Source of the DNA: Periplaneta americana
Taxonomy: Eukaryota; Arthropoda; Insecta; Blattodea; Blattidae
DNA: 64,000 bases
Reading direction: 5' to 3'
NCBI RefSeq assembly: GCF_040183065.1
Contig: NC_091124.1
Coordinates: 62,628,501 to 62,692,500, forward strand
Shown: positions 11,400 through 21,352 of the stretch, one piece after another
Position numbering within the stretch: position 1 is the first letter of the stretch
Layout of the letters: each line of letters starts with the position of its first letter
Position numbers and translations under genes: made by a program
Notes under the pieces: generated by a model
Seen by the model: only the letters and a program-made list of their open reading frames with translations
Databases searched by the model: none
Told to the model about the DNA's origin: nothing

Positions 11400-12190
11400 C
11401 TGCTACTACATCTGTTGATATGTTTTTAGTGCAAATTTTATTGTTATTATCTTTTCAACTTTAAAATAGATGTAATAATCGCTTTAATAAATTTTCATGA
11501 ACTTTTCTTTGTAATGTTAACATTACAGGTTCAGTAATCTTTGACCATCACATATGATATTATTTATTATTAGGAAGCTTTGTACATTATGAAAGCTCTT
11601 TGCTAATAACATCATAGTATTGATCTAGTCATGTGTATTTAAATGGTAACTTTAATGGTAAGGAGTTTGGTATCATTAAGAAAATGTTTTTGGAAGCATT
11701 CATAGTGAAGGTTTCTCATTTGACTTGGAGCCTGATATCAAAACCTATGACAAAGAGAGATGTATTGCAGAATGGACAAGACCCATATCACGTATCCATT
11801 GGCAACACGTGTGCTTGTTGGAGTAATCTCAACCAAGTCACTGAAATTCTGAATTTTAACCATTGTATTGCTGAGAACACTGTCTAGATTTTCCAGCCAC
11901 AACAAGAATGATGAAAAGGATTTTAAATAGATGAAACCAGGAAAGGAAGGCAGAGATGTAGGAGGATAGTTGCTGAGTGTAGGAGAGTTGCAAGAATGAT
12001 ACAAATGATACAGGGGCAGTGTAATTTACCACACTTAGATTGCCACAGTTTTTACGTGAATTGGTGTAAAAACCTATACTTCTTAACCTATGTGAGTTTC
12101 ACCACTGCTTTACACATAATTTTCCAGCTTTTGATTGGTCTGACTTCATATTTGCAGCTCACAGAGATGTAGTGCCCTTCTATTGTTATT
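11400..12190. other. Unassigned intron DNA
   Basis: Two overlapping open frames (11633-11887 on +, 11738-12004 on -) show no recognisable domain. I treat them as noise. Confidence 0.4.
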
Positions 12191-12199
12191 GTTGTTTTC

Positions 12200-12690
12200 T
12201 AATGCCAGGCGTTTGACAATAAAGTCATTTAACATGTTGCACTCCAATATTTTTCAAAGATATTGTCATGGTCAGCTACTGAAGCACAGATTTTGAGGTG
12301 TTCCGAATCCATTTCTTGATTTGAATTGCACAATGAGCAATTAGGGGATTGATATATTCCAATTCTATGCAGGTGCTTGGCTAAACAGTGACCTAAATGC
12401 AGCTACAGACAATTTGCGTGGTAAATCGCGAATTAACTGTGGATTATGATGCAGATAGTTCCATTTTTTCCCTTGAGATTGTGTTATCAAATTTTGTTTG
12501 TTGAAGTCTAAGTATGTAGATTTAATAAATCTTTTCACAGAGTAATATGTAGATTTAGTAACGGGTCTGTAAGTAGTAGTGCTGCCCTTCTTTGCTAAAG
12601 CATCTGCATTCTCGTTTCCCAGGATTCCACAATGGGATGGCATCCATTGGAATACAATTCTTTTATTGAGTGCCCTTCTGTTACTTACGA
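12200..12690 (-). pseudogene. LINE RNase H / zinc-knuckle C-terminus
   Basis: The minus strand gives QWMPSHCGILGNENADALAK, the C-terminal motif of the RNase H domain found in R1/I/Jockey-like LINEs (H and D present). After about 90 residues a CxxC..H..C knuckle follows in another frame (PNCSLCNSNQEMDSEHLKIC at about 12280-12345). The part upstream of RNase H is missing. It lies in a TTLL5 intron. Confidence 0.75.
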
Positions 12691-13073
12691 TATTTTTAAC
12701 ATCTTTTTTTTTGGAGGGGGGGATGCATTAAGCCAAAATGACCTGTTATAATCTCGTTCACCTTTTATTAAGCTATTATTAAGTTTGTATTAGGTTTTGT
12801 GATTTTGAATTTGATCGGATTTCTAGGATGATCTATCTGAAGTACACATGTTATTCATTCATTTGTGTATTTATTTATGTGGTCTAGAAATTGTGCAGTT
12901 TTTATGTCCTGAAGAACATTTCTATTAATTTGTTGTAAATATCTGGTATGTGTTGCAATTACTTTGTTTTACAACCTAAATGTTTATATATAAATAAGTT
13001 ATTTTTGTGTTAACTCCTGAGTATAGGATATTAGTAAGTATAAAGGAAATGAGATATGTTACTCTCATTTCAG

Positions 13074-13303
13074 AGCTGTATGGGTTTGATATTCTGATTG
13101 ATTCCGCTCTGAAACCTTGGCTGTTGGAAGTGAATCTGTCCCCATCACTTGGCTGTGACTCACCCCTAGACGTCAGAGTTAAATCAGCCATGTTGGTTGA
13201 TCTGTTGACACTAGTTGGTTTGCCTACTGTAGATCCAATGCTTCGTCGTGCCAATGAATCTCGTCGACCTCAGAGTCAGCTTGATATACTCAAGAAACTC
13301 AGT
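13074..13303 (+). CDS. TTLL5: TTLL5-type exon: ELYGFD and LLEVNLSPS motifs
   Basis: This 230-nt exon lies between actctcatttcag (ends 13073) and gtaagt (13304). It encodes ELYGFDILIDSALKPWLLEV followed by NLSPSLGCDSPLDVR. The Glu and Asn of LLEVN are the Mg/ATP ligands of the TTL family and both are present, so the domain looks catalytically competent at this point. The MLVDLLTLVGLP helix and the start of the family's linker follow. It ends in phase 0 after KKLS. The open frame runs on through the next intron without a stop (see findings). The upstream part of that open frame, 13007-13073, is intron and not coding. Confidence 0.93.
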
Positions 13304-13378
13304 GTAAGTACAAAATTCATATATTTGTATAGAAGCATCTTTGTCTCTGTTACTCTCTCTCCCTGTGTTTGTCTGCAG

Positions 13379-13466
13379 AAATTGTCAGCCATGTCTGCAT
13401 TTGAATCATTGACCTCCTGTTATGATTTCCATAATGATATGCATAGAAGACTTTTCAGTGATGCCG
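13379..13466 (+). CDS. TTLL5: TTLL5-type exon: linker after TTL domain (3' border unsure)
   Basis: The exon opens after tgtttgtctgcag (ends 13378), in the same frame as the previous exon, with KLSAMSAFESLTSCYDFHND and ends near LFSDAE, which resembles an SASDAE stretch at the same place in vertebrate TTLL5. The only GT close by is gtgaaa at about 13467, giving a phase-2 end. Reading through instead meets a TGA at 13469-13471. The preceding intron is only 75 nt. I am confident that the segment is coding but not of its exact 3' end. Confidence 0.7.
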
Positions 13467-13575
13467 AGTGAAATCTAGTTTCTTGAACTCTAAAAATTGG
13501 GCCACAGTGTAATTATTATAATTGTTAAAGTCAATTGAAAGACAAAGAAAAGCCATGCTACATAAGTTTTATATA

Positions 13576-14556
13576 CAGTAAAACCCCGATAAGACACTGT
13601 TCAAGGGACCATATGTAAACCGCATATTAACCTGGACCACGTATGAGGTGGGTATACTAATTTTGACTTACATACAGTATCTATTAACATTTTTTATTCA
13701 TGAAAGGTAATGCAGTATTATTCCATTATGTAATTACTGTACTGTAATTACGTCAAAGACATTTACAATACTGTATGTACTGTACTTCATTCTTTCGAAA
13801 AAAGTCATTTATCATTGTTTGCTGTGTGCGTGTTCTCAAAGTACTCATGTTTACCACACTTCACTTTCCTGCGCTTACATCCTCCCGATGTCGCAGCTGC
13901 AGTGATTCGCGATTTTTTATTATCGTCCTTAATGTCGATGACGGGATTCCTAATGCATCAGAGAGTTGTTTCTGATTAATAGTAGGCCTACTGTTTTCAT
14001 CATACTTTCGTAAGATTTCCAATTTTTCCGACACAGAAAGCTCTTTTCGTTTAACACTCATTGTAATCGCACTCACAGACACTTCAATATGCAAAGGACA
14101 ACAAACTGACCAGCAATAATTTCCAGAATTTTATTACAGCTGACTGAGGAACATTGTTTGAGAGAGGGGGTTAGCAAGAGACTGGGGTATTGTAACTGTA
14201 TGTAGGCTTTAAGCGCGCAGGTAAAAAGTTGAATAAGAGAGCGTAACAAGAGGGTGGGGTATTGTACAGTTTGAAGGTTTAAATGCGCAAGTAAAGGGTT
14301 TAAAACCAGTACTTTTCAGGTTAATGGCACCACTGAGTTCAATGGCCAAAATGTTTCATTGCTGTTACAGGACCGGTACATTGCTGAAAATTACATCGAA
14401 AATATTCCACAAAAATAGCATATTATGCGCGACTTGAGCGCAACAAACGGGGTATTTTATAAAGGTGTTATATATGAAATGTCCAGGGACTGGACAAAAA
14501 AAGCGTATTACACGGGATAGCGTAATAAACGGGCACGTCTTATCGAGGTTTTACTG
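13576..14556 (-). mobile_element. Tigger/pogo-type element reduced to its DNA-binding domain
   Basis: Inverted ends CAGTAAAACCCCGATAAG at 13576 and CTTATCGAGGTTTTACTG ending at 14556 are each bordered by TA (13574-13575, 14557-14558). The pogo/Tigger branch of Tc1/mariner uses CAGT termini and TA targets. 981 bp. On the minus strand it keeps only a CENP-B-type HTH (see 13861-14058), so it is a deletion derivative. It is inserted 110 bp after a TTLL5 exon. Confidence 0.88.
13861..14058 (-). pseudogene. CENPB_N-type helix-turn-helix fragment
   Basis: Starts MSVKRKELSVSEKLEILRKY and continues with QKQLSDALGIPSSTLRTIIK, the first CENP-B-type HTH of Tigger/pogo transposases. An ATG at 14056-14058 gives a natural start; upstream residues of the longer open frame are probably not translated. 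The second HTH and the DDE domain are missing. If expressed it could only bind TIRs. Confidence 0.75.
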
Positions 14557-15075
14557 TATCACAATTTCCCCTGTGCAAGAGATAGAGTTACACATAATTT
14601 TTTATGATTATTGAATTCTTATATCATGGAGATTCAACAATCAGTGGAGTCTGCTGTCAGCCGTCTAGTTTTGTTACTGTTCATTCATATAATATACAGG
14701 ATGGAGTGAAATAGACCTTGCAGATTGAAAGGGATGATAGGGTACACTCAAATGAATATAAAACCTACATTATATTACGTTTTGTGATTAAATGTACGGT
14801 TAATTAGAATATTAAGTTTGAAGTTTCAGCTGTCCGGCAACATCGCCGCTAACATACTCTCATGTTCAAAAGAAGTGCTGTATATTTTGAGTAATGTGTA
14901 ACTTCGTGTTAAAAACGTTTATACTGCTTCACTCCTTCTCTATTGTAATGTATATTTTTCAGCCCTTTTTAAACATTGTATTTTCTTTCTCTTGTGAATA
15001 ATTTTCACCTTCTTCATGTTCCATGATGCTGAATTAGTGTCGACGGGTCCAGTCAGCTGATGCCCTGACTGGTAG

Positions 15076-15263
15076 CAGCAGCAGTATCGGAAGAAAGGCT
15101 CCTCCAATTGTCACTTCCTCGAGATTGATAGCTAGTTCCCTTTCGCTCACGCCTGAAGAGAATCGCATTATTAAGTCAGTTCGAGCAGAATTTGATCGTA
15201 GAGGAGGATTTGTTCGTATATTTCCATCAGCTGAAAGCTGGAAACGTTACGGGTATCTTTTAG
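15076..15263 (+). CDS. TTLL5: TTLL5-type exon: RRGGFVRIFP motif (5' border unsure)
   Basis: The exon reads TPEENRIIKSVRAEFDRRGG then FVRIFPSAESWKRYGYLL, matching the TTLL5 block that follows the TTL domain (an acidic/basic helix, then RRGGFIRIFP and a Trp-containing tail). The donor gtaaat is at 15264 and the exon ends in phase 1 (g), which fits the at that opens the exon at 21116. Possible acceptors in the right frame are at 15038, 15053 and 15076. Only 15076 matches a phase-2 donor near 13466, and its pyrimidine tract is poor, so the start is provisional. Ser-rich residues precede the conserved block. Confidence 0.8.
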
Positions 15264-15346
15264 GTAAATACAATTTCAATATTGTTTTCACTTGTGTTAC
15301 ATCTTTGTTAAATGACATCTGGTTGAACTGTACTAAATAAGAGAAT

Positions 15347-16519
15347 ACAGTTGAACCCCATTTTTACATTCCTGCATTAACATTTTTCCATCATTTACAA
15401 CATTTTTTTCTTGGTCCCTTCAATTTTCCTATTATTGTAATATGTATTTTTCCCCCTGTATTTACTCTGTTGTGATTTCAAACTTCCCACAATTTACGTT
15501 GTTTCCGCAAAATAGAAAAAAAAAAGATTGCGTCCACGCTAAAAATTGAACATGAAATTGCGACTACCAACATAAATTTTATGTGATGATATTATTAATT
15601 TTTTAAGCCAACAGAATTTTCTGTTGTGGTTATCATTTATTAATAGCAGAGAAAAATTCGCTCTGATGCTGGGGATCGAACCCAGGACCCTTAGTTCTAC
15701 GCACTGGGTGCTCTACCACTGAGTTATGCTGAGGCTCAATCCAATATGGGAAAAAACCAAAGGAGAAGAGGTGGATTCAGTGCTGTAGATTGAGCCTTGG
15801 TGTAGCTCGGTGGTAGACACCCAGTGCGTAGAACTGAGGTTCCTGGAGCGAATTTTTTTCTACTATTAATAAATAACGTATATGTTGCTATAAATAATTA
15901 AATATTTATAAATTAAAATTTATGCAGATTCAAGTATAAAACCTTATGTGACCACGTATTTCTCTCATGAAGGATAATATGATCAGTACTAGTGGTGGTG
16001 GTGGTAATGATAGTGATACTAGTGATAGTGGTGATGGTGATGGTGACAGTGTTGATGTTCCCACGAGAGCAGATGTAGTTGTAGCATTAGAGACTGTGAG
16101 GAGGTATTTTCTACTACAGAAGGAGATGATTCAGTTTTTGATAAACTGTATGAACTAGAGAAGCAAATAGAAAACTTGAGACAAGAGATGTAAAAAAAAA
16201 AAAAAAACCGACTTCTTCTATAAAAAGAACTAGTGTCGTGTTTCACTTCAAAATGTGTGTGTAGGTCTAATATTTTGAGATTTTTATGTGATTAAAATAA
16301 TCTGTATGATAATTTACCTTTTCTAAATTAAATATTTAATATTCAGTAGTCCTGTATATTATAGAAGTTCCAAGCATTGATTACAATCATTCTATGTACT
16401 GAATGTTGTGTCCTTAATGTTCTTGGAATGTGTAAATATTTCTCATAATTTACACTTTCCCTCAATTTACACCATTTTTTCAGTTCCTTGAAAAGTCTAA
16501 AAGAGGAGTTCGAATGTAT
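15347..16519 (+). mobile_element. Degenerate Tigger-type relic
   Basis: The left end CAGTTGAACCCC (15348) and a diverged inverted right end (GAGTTCGAATGTA, 16508-16520) bracket a sequence whose only coding trace is 15967-16190 on +: VPTRADVVVALETVRRYF, like the C-terminal tail of Tigger transposases, preceded by an acidic Ser/Gly/Asp repeat. The middle is interrupted by a tRNA-like palindrome. Confidence 0.5.
15639..15890. mobile_element. Head-to-head tRNA-like palindrome
   Basis: The left arm on - and the right arm on + each carry a tRNA-like unit with an A-box-like TAGCTCGGTGGTAGA / CATAACTCAGTGGTAGAG. The left arm also has an intact B box (GGTTCGATCCC, minus strand near 15690). The outer ends (attattaatagcagagaaaaattcgctc) are inverted copies. 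About 30 bp of unpaired sequence separate the arms. Related to the composite at 57905-58640. Confidence 0.7.
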
Positions 16520-16549
16520 TAACCTTCAGATATTATAAAATATTAAATT

Positions 16550-16790
16550 GTATGGTGATTAAATTGTATATTGAATAAACCTCATTAATTCAGTGGCTGC
16601 TAAGCTGGCCATTAGATTTGAGATTTGCAGGCTAAAACATGGTTGAGTGTGATGAATTTTTATGGGGAATAAAAATCCTTGGCATAACAGAAGAGATGTA
16701 AAATCAGGGCTCCCCTGTCCTGTATTTACATCATTTAAAAGAATATTATTCCTAAGAGGGCAGCATTTCCTGTTCAACTTTGGTAGTAAT
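16550..16790 (+). mobile_element. SINE-like repeat family D, copy 1
   Basis: Shares with 40410-40545 the order: AGATTTGAGATTTGCAGG, then a stretch ending in TCCTTGGCA, and a mixed-purine end. A B-box-like part is degenerate. The open frame on - is spurious. Confidence 0.5.
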
Positions 16791-17263
16791 TGTCCTCACC
16801 TGTCATATTATCATTGGAGACAGTAAATTCTGCATTTTTGGTGTCCCCACCTCGAAAATGTAATTTGATTCCAGGACTAGCAAATAGATATGACCAATCA
16901 AGTTGAGCATGAGCAACTAACCAATCAACCTTTAACAATTTATTAACAAAAATTCATCTATTCTCTTGCATTTGAAGGACTATGTAGTTACTTGCATTCA
17001 GAGTACAATAGTTACTAGTTAACTCAAATGTATTGATTCCTCCTTAGGAGATAAGAACCTCTTATGAAGTTCAATTGTAATGTAGGTTTGTGTACTGACA
17101 TCTTGTCCTTAGAAACCTCTTTTCATCATTTAGGATTGTTTTCAATGGAGAATGTTTACAAATACTAGATACTCTCGAATTATTGGTAATGTAGTCAGAA
17201 TATCTTTCTTCTGAATTTCAGTGGAAATACATTGACTTTTTTTTTTACACACGTTACTATATA
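16791..17263. other. Unassigned intron DNA
   Basis: No gene, splice pair or repeat recognised. Confidence 0.5.
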
Positions 17264-17552
17264 CATAGATTCCCAAAACTCCATATGTAGGGAATGTCAG
17301 TTCAAAATGTCACATAATGTACTCAATGTGGTGGTCTTTGAGAGTTAGGCAGAGGTCATTGACTGCTTTCCAACCAGTTCCAATGCAAATGCTGTAACAT
17401 GTCTGTTGTCAATGACGGACATCGATGATGCAGGCTTACAAATGTTACGATTTCCAGATTTTCTTCTGGTAACCCTGCGACATTGAGCACATGTGTGACA
17501 TTTTTATTTTGAATTGACATTCCCTGTGTGTGGAGATTTTTGGGACATTCTG
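17264..17552. mobile_element. 289-bp TIR element with TA target sites
   Basis: About 55 bp at each end are inverted copies: the left holds AGGGAATGTCAGTTCAAAAT, the right, inverted, AGGGAATGTCAATTCAAAAT. The outermost bases read CATAGATTCCCAAAA and CAGAATGTCCCAAAA, each next to TA. This suggests a Tc1/mariner-derived MITE. No coding capacity. Confidence 0.7.
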
Positions 17553-17711
17553 TATATTTATTAGTAGTTACAGAGTATTGACTTCAAGAATAAAAATGTA
17601 AAAGGATATGTATTGTCAAAGGAAAATTTTGCTTGAGTTAGGTTATAAGAAATTTATAAAGAGCGCACCGTGACCTGTGATTCTATGTAACTTATTTTAA
17701 CCAATATAGGA

Positions 17712-18835
17712 TTGTTGTTTGTTTATTCAGCTGTCCAAAGACAGGTTTGAAGCTCATAAGTGACATCACTAAGGCATCACTCATGAGTAGAGACGAGAAT
17801 TCCATGCAAATGCATGTTTTTATAGGAACATAGTACATAGCTCAAACTTAGTACTTATCCATTTCATTACTTTCCGGTTCCAAATATGTGTACTTTTTCC
17901 ATGCATATTTGCATCTTTTGGCTTTTTTGGAAATAAAAACATGCATAATGCATATTTAAGCAATTTTTAGCTTAATCATGCATATAATATACATTATATT
18001 CAGTTTAAATGCATGTTTTAATGGTTTTGAGTAGACACCTCAGTTTCTCGATTTGTATGTCCCTTATTCTAGCTTCAGGAATCAGAATTGAAGAAGAAAA
18101 AGGAAGAAAAACTAAATAAAAGGTAAAGGTTCATTCAAGTTTGCACTCATAACTTCTTGCGATGTAGAGAGATCATTCTCTGCCTACAAAAACATATTGA
18201 CTGACAAGCGCAGGACCTCACTGAAACCAAGTTAGAAATGTTGTCAGTTGTTAACTGTGCAAAAAAAGTGAAGTCAAATAAGAAATTTGAAACAAAAATG
18301 AAAGTGCTATTTTAATGTATTTTTTGCTTGATCGTGCATGTTTCATAGTTTGATAGTGTGTGAGTGCATGCATATTTTGGGATTTTATAGTGCATGAAAT
18401 TCTCGTGTCTACTCATGAGGCATTAAGCCAGGCGATAATGGAGTAGAGTGGCCAGTTCCTTTTCTCCTCCATTGCATACATTGTAGTAATATACTACACT
18501 AATCAGACAAACAATTGTTCTTCCTCTAATTAAATACATATCGTCAAGTGAGATATAGTGCTTGATAATAGCTGTACAGTCTTATAAATAATTGATGGCA
18601 CACAGATATTTTAAAAGTCCCAGAAAGTGGCAGTGCACATGATCGGAGAACGAGCAACCAGGTTCACAAACAAACCACTAGTTGTATGTCTCGTTGTATG
18701 TCGTCTCTAAGTAGCTGGAACAAGTATCAGAGAAAAGTATTCAGCATAAATAAGTAATGTGATAAAAACTTTTTCACCATCAAGAGTCGCACCATGAATT
18801 GTTTCTAAGACTGTATATATCAGCCAGAACTTCAA
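17712..18835 (+). repeat. Dispersed repeat family F, copy 1 (interrupted)
   Basis: Contains CTGTCCAAAGACAGGTTTGA, GGCATCACTCATGAG, then after a 624-bp hAT insertion GATAATGGAGTAG, ATATCGTCAAGTGAGAT and CAGCCAGAACTTCAATCA. The same blocks in the same order are at 38325-38605, and the first blocks at 49203-49290. A further ~235 bp between 18583 and 18818 is absent from the 38-kb copy. Confidence 0.75.
17788..18411 (+). mobile_element. Deleted hAT element with 8-bp TSD inside repeat F
   Basis: The ends TAGAGACGAGAATTCCATGC and, inverted, TAGACACGAGAATTTCATGC are flanked by CTCATGAG at 17780-17787 and 18412-18419. The uninterrupted repeat F copy at 38 kb has a single CTCATGAG, confirming the insertion. 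Near 18150-18240 the + strand keeps the hAT dimerisation motif (SCDVERSFSAYKNILTDKRR), so it derives from a hAT transposon; the rest of the transposase is gone. Confidence 0.9.
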
Positions 18836-19084
18836 TCAAAGTGAAATACAAGATTATTAAATTTAATTAAAATGTTGTCACTAAGATGAGATTAATTTAA
18901 TGTGGTGAATAGTTACAATTTTTACTCCTATTTTTCTCTTACACCAATTAACTATGAAACAGTAAAGGTGCTTTATATTAGAAAAGTTGATCAAGTCTAG
19001 AAATATTAGTTGTACTTACTTTCGTGTTTATATGCACCATAGTGGCTTTTTGTACTATCAACATAACTTTTAGCCTAAATCATG

Positions 19085-19959
19085 TAATAAAAAAGGACAA
19101 TATACAAAACTATACCAAATTTCTAGGACTTATAGACAACTTATAGACTCCAGTTTAACATGGGAAAAAACATATCAAATATATATATGCACAACATTAT
19201 TAAGAGTTATATATTTATTAAAGAAATTAGTGGCTTGCGTTTCTCAAAATTATTTAAGATGTGCCTACTTTCATTCTTTCAGACGATAATTAGATATCGG
19301 TATGCCTTAATTCTCTGGGGAAATGGTAGCAAAATTGAGAGTGTCTTGATTTTGTAAAAGAAAGCCATTACCAGTCAAACTATCTTGAACATTGTCGATC
19401 TCTTTTCAAACAATTACAGATATTAACTGTCATAAATTTATATATATACGAACTAGTCCTTTACACTCGACAAAATATAGACATTTACTCATTAGTAGCC
19501 AATATACATGGTCATGAAATTAGGAATAGTGAACAAATTAATATTCCATACTGTAGATTACATAAAACTAGTACAAATTTTTCTGTCATGGGGATGACAT
19601 TATATAATAAGCTTCCCAGTAAATATTATAAGTTACCAACCAATAGTTTCAAACTAGATTTTATAATTGGCTTATTTAATCCTTTCTACTCTGTAGATGA
19701 GTTTCTTAATATAAATTCATACAAAATTGTTCTTTAATAAATAAAGTTATTTACATTTAGTTGCAAATACTACATTAAGAGTAAAGTGTCTTCATTAATT
19801 TTTAGAGTTTCAAAATGTTTTGTGTTTTCATTCTAATTAAACTTCACTGTTTTCAATTATATGTATATTTTCAAATGTATTCCCCCCCCCCCTTCTGTAT
19901 TGTGATGAAGCCAATCACTGTATGTTTAATGGCTTAATAAGTTGAATTGAATTGAATAT
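19085..19959 (+). pseudogene. Jockey-type LINE 3' part with TTGAA tail
   Basis: Broken frames give KFLGL, SSLTWEKHI, then later a long stretch with QNYLEHCRSLFKQLQILTVI, NLYIYELVLYTRQ and VMGMTLYNKLPSKYYKL, the C-terminal end of Jockey/CR1-like reverse transcriptases. The frame closes at about 19736, followed by a 3' UTR and (TTGAA)n ending at 19959. 5'-truncated. The next element begins 2 bp later. Confidence 0.8.
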
Positions 19960-19961
19960 AC

Positions 19962-21043
19962 GGGCTATTCCATCTCAAATCGACCGAAATATTTTTAAAT
20001 ACAATGAAATTTTTTCTGTCCATTGACAACTGTGATACAATGCTTTGTGCAAAGTTTAAGGCATCAGAACTTCGTAGTGTTTAAATTAAAAATATTTAAA
20101 TTTATCGTATTTTCATAAAATTAGCAACTTTAAACTGTTGCGGCTCCGATACCCTTTCACCCAGTGATCAAAATCATGGTTTATTTTGATGCTGAGAAGT
20201 TAAAGTTATATTGACATTTAAACAGTTTTTCTTACTTTTTATGGAAATGGAGAAATTTAGATTTTTCTTCATTAAGACGTCTTTACCCACGAAAAAATAT
20301 TTTTAAAATATAATATATTATGGTTAGATTCCGTATTGAAAGTACAAATAAGCACATAAGAAAGTATTGAAAATATCAAATAAAGAGAATAAATAGTACG
20401 CGCGTGAACTAACCAGCTGACTGTGAGGCGGGAGATAGTCGAGACAGGCAAGGCCAGGAGACAAACACGTGATGTGTCGTCTAGCTGTCATGGCTGGGCT
20501 AGCTTTATCACAAGTTTTCATAAACACAGGAGTAAAATCACGCCCAATGCTCGCTTATCTTTATCTCTCGGTCAGTTCGTGCGGTATTGCGCCGTTCAAG
20601 TCTAGGCGTGTGAATATAACTTATTCCGAGCCACTAAGCAAACAATGCCGAATCCTTCTTAATAATGCAAGGTTTTTTCTCAATATTTTTTACATTTTTA
20701 CAAATGGGCAAAAAGCCTAAAAGTAAGTAAAATCAGATTATCTGTCTCTCTGTGTACAATAAAAACAAGGATTACGTCTTAACATAACCTACCAAATGTC
20801 AGCTTCAAAATGAGCTCCCGTTCAATGTTCTGCAGTAAATGGTTCCAGAGTTCTGAGCGCTGAAAGAGGCTTGTTTTTATAAAATACGCTAAATTTGTCC
20901 CTCAATAGTACGAAAACCGTTTGACTTTCGATAGTATATTTTTGAAAATGCACTCTCCTCAGCACCTTGTATAAATAGGGAAAAAATTAGAGTATTAAAA
21001 AAATGCGAGGTTTTTTACTGATCGATTTCATATGGAATAGCCC
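19962..21043. mobile_element. 1.08-kb TIR element with 4-bp TSD
   Basis: The left end is GGGCTATTCCATCTCAAATC. The right end, inverted, is GGGCTATTCCATATGAAATC (complement of 21024-21043). ATAC flanks both sides (19958-19961 and 21044-21047). Superfamily unclear: a 4-bp TSD would suit Chapaev- or Sola-like elements, but a GGGC terminus is not decisive. Small open frames inside (20423-20720) lack a recognisable domain. It ends 72 bp before a TTLL5 exon. Confidence 0.75.
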
Positions 21044-21115
21044 ATACATAGATAATTGGAGTAGTAAGAGGGACTTGCAGGATTTAGTAGTGTTAATGCC
21101 ATGTTTACACTGTAG

Positions 21116-21352
21116 ATCCAGTTACTGGCATCACCTGCACATCGGCTGTACCAGGAGGGCAATCCATTGCTCCACCAATGGTGGTGCCTCACAACTACAA
21201 TCTCCTCATCCATCAGCAGCTGTTCCCTGAGTTACAGTCATCATGCAAATCTTTGGAAAGCTCTCAGCCTCCAGATCGCCTCACTCGCTATGAAAGAGCC
21301 CTTCTGCAAGGCCATAAGGCCAGTCTTGATGAGAGACAGCTTGACAAATCTG
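21116..21352 (+). CDS. TTLL5: TTLL5-type exon: RLTRYERALL segment
   Basis: The acceptor is tttacactgtag (ends 21115) and the donor gtgaat is at 21353. The phase-1 junction with the 15263 exon gives Asp, then PVTGITCTSAVPGG, a Pro/Gly-rich linker, then NYNLLIHQQLFPELQ and PDRLTRYERALLQ. The YERALL piece resembles the YERKLL helix of vertebrate TTLL5 at the same relative position. The intron before it is about 5.85 kb and carries a Tigger relic, a tRNA-like palindrome, hAT and LINE pieces and a 1.1-kb TIR element. The exon ends in phase 1, consistent with the next exon. Confidence 0.8.

Noticed and set aside
15967..16158. Ser/Gly/Asp-rich frame as a possible extra TTLL5 exon
   Set aside because: The VVVALETVRRYF end fits a Tigger transposase tail, and the flanking TTLL5 exons (15263 and 21116) already join in phase without it.
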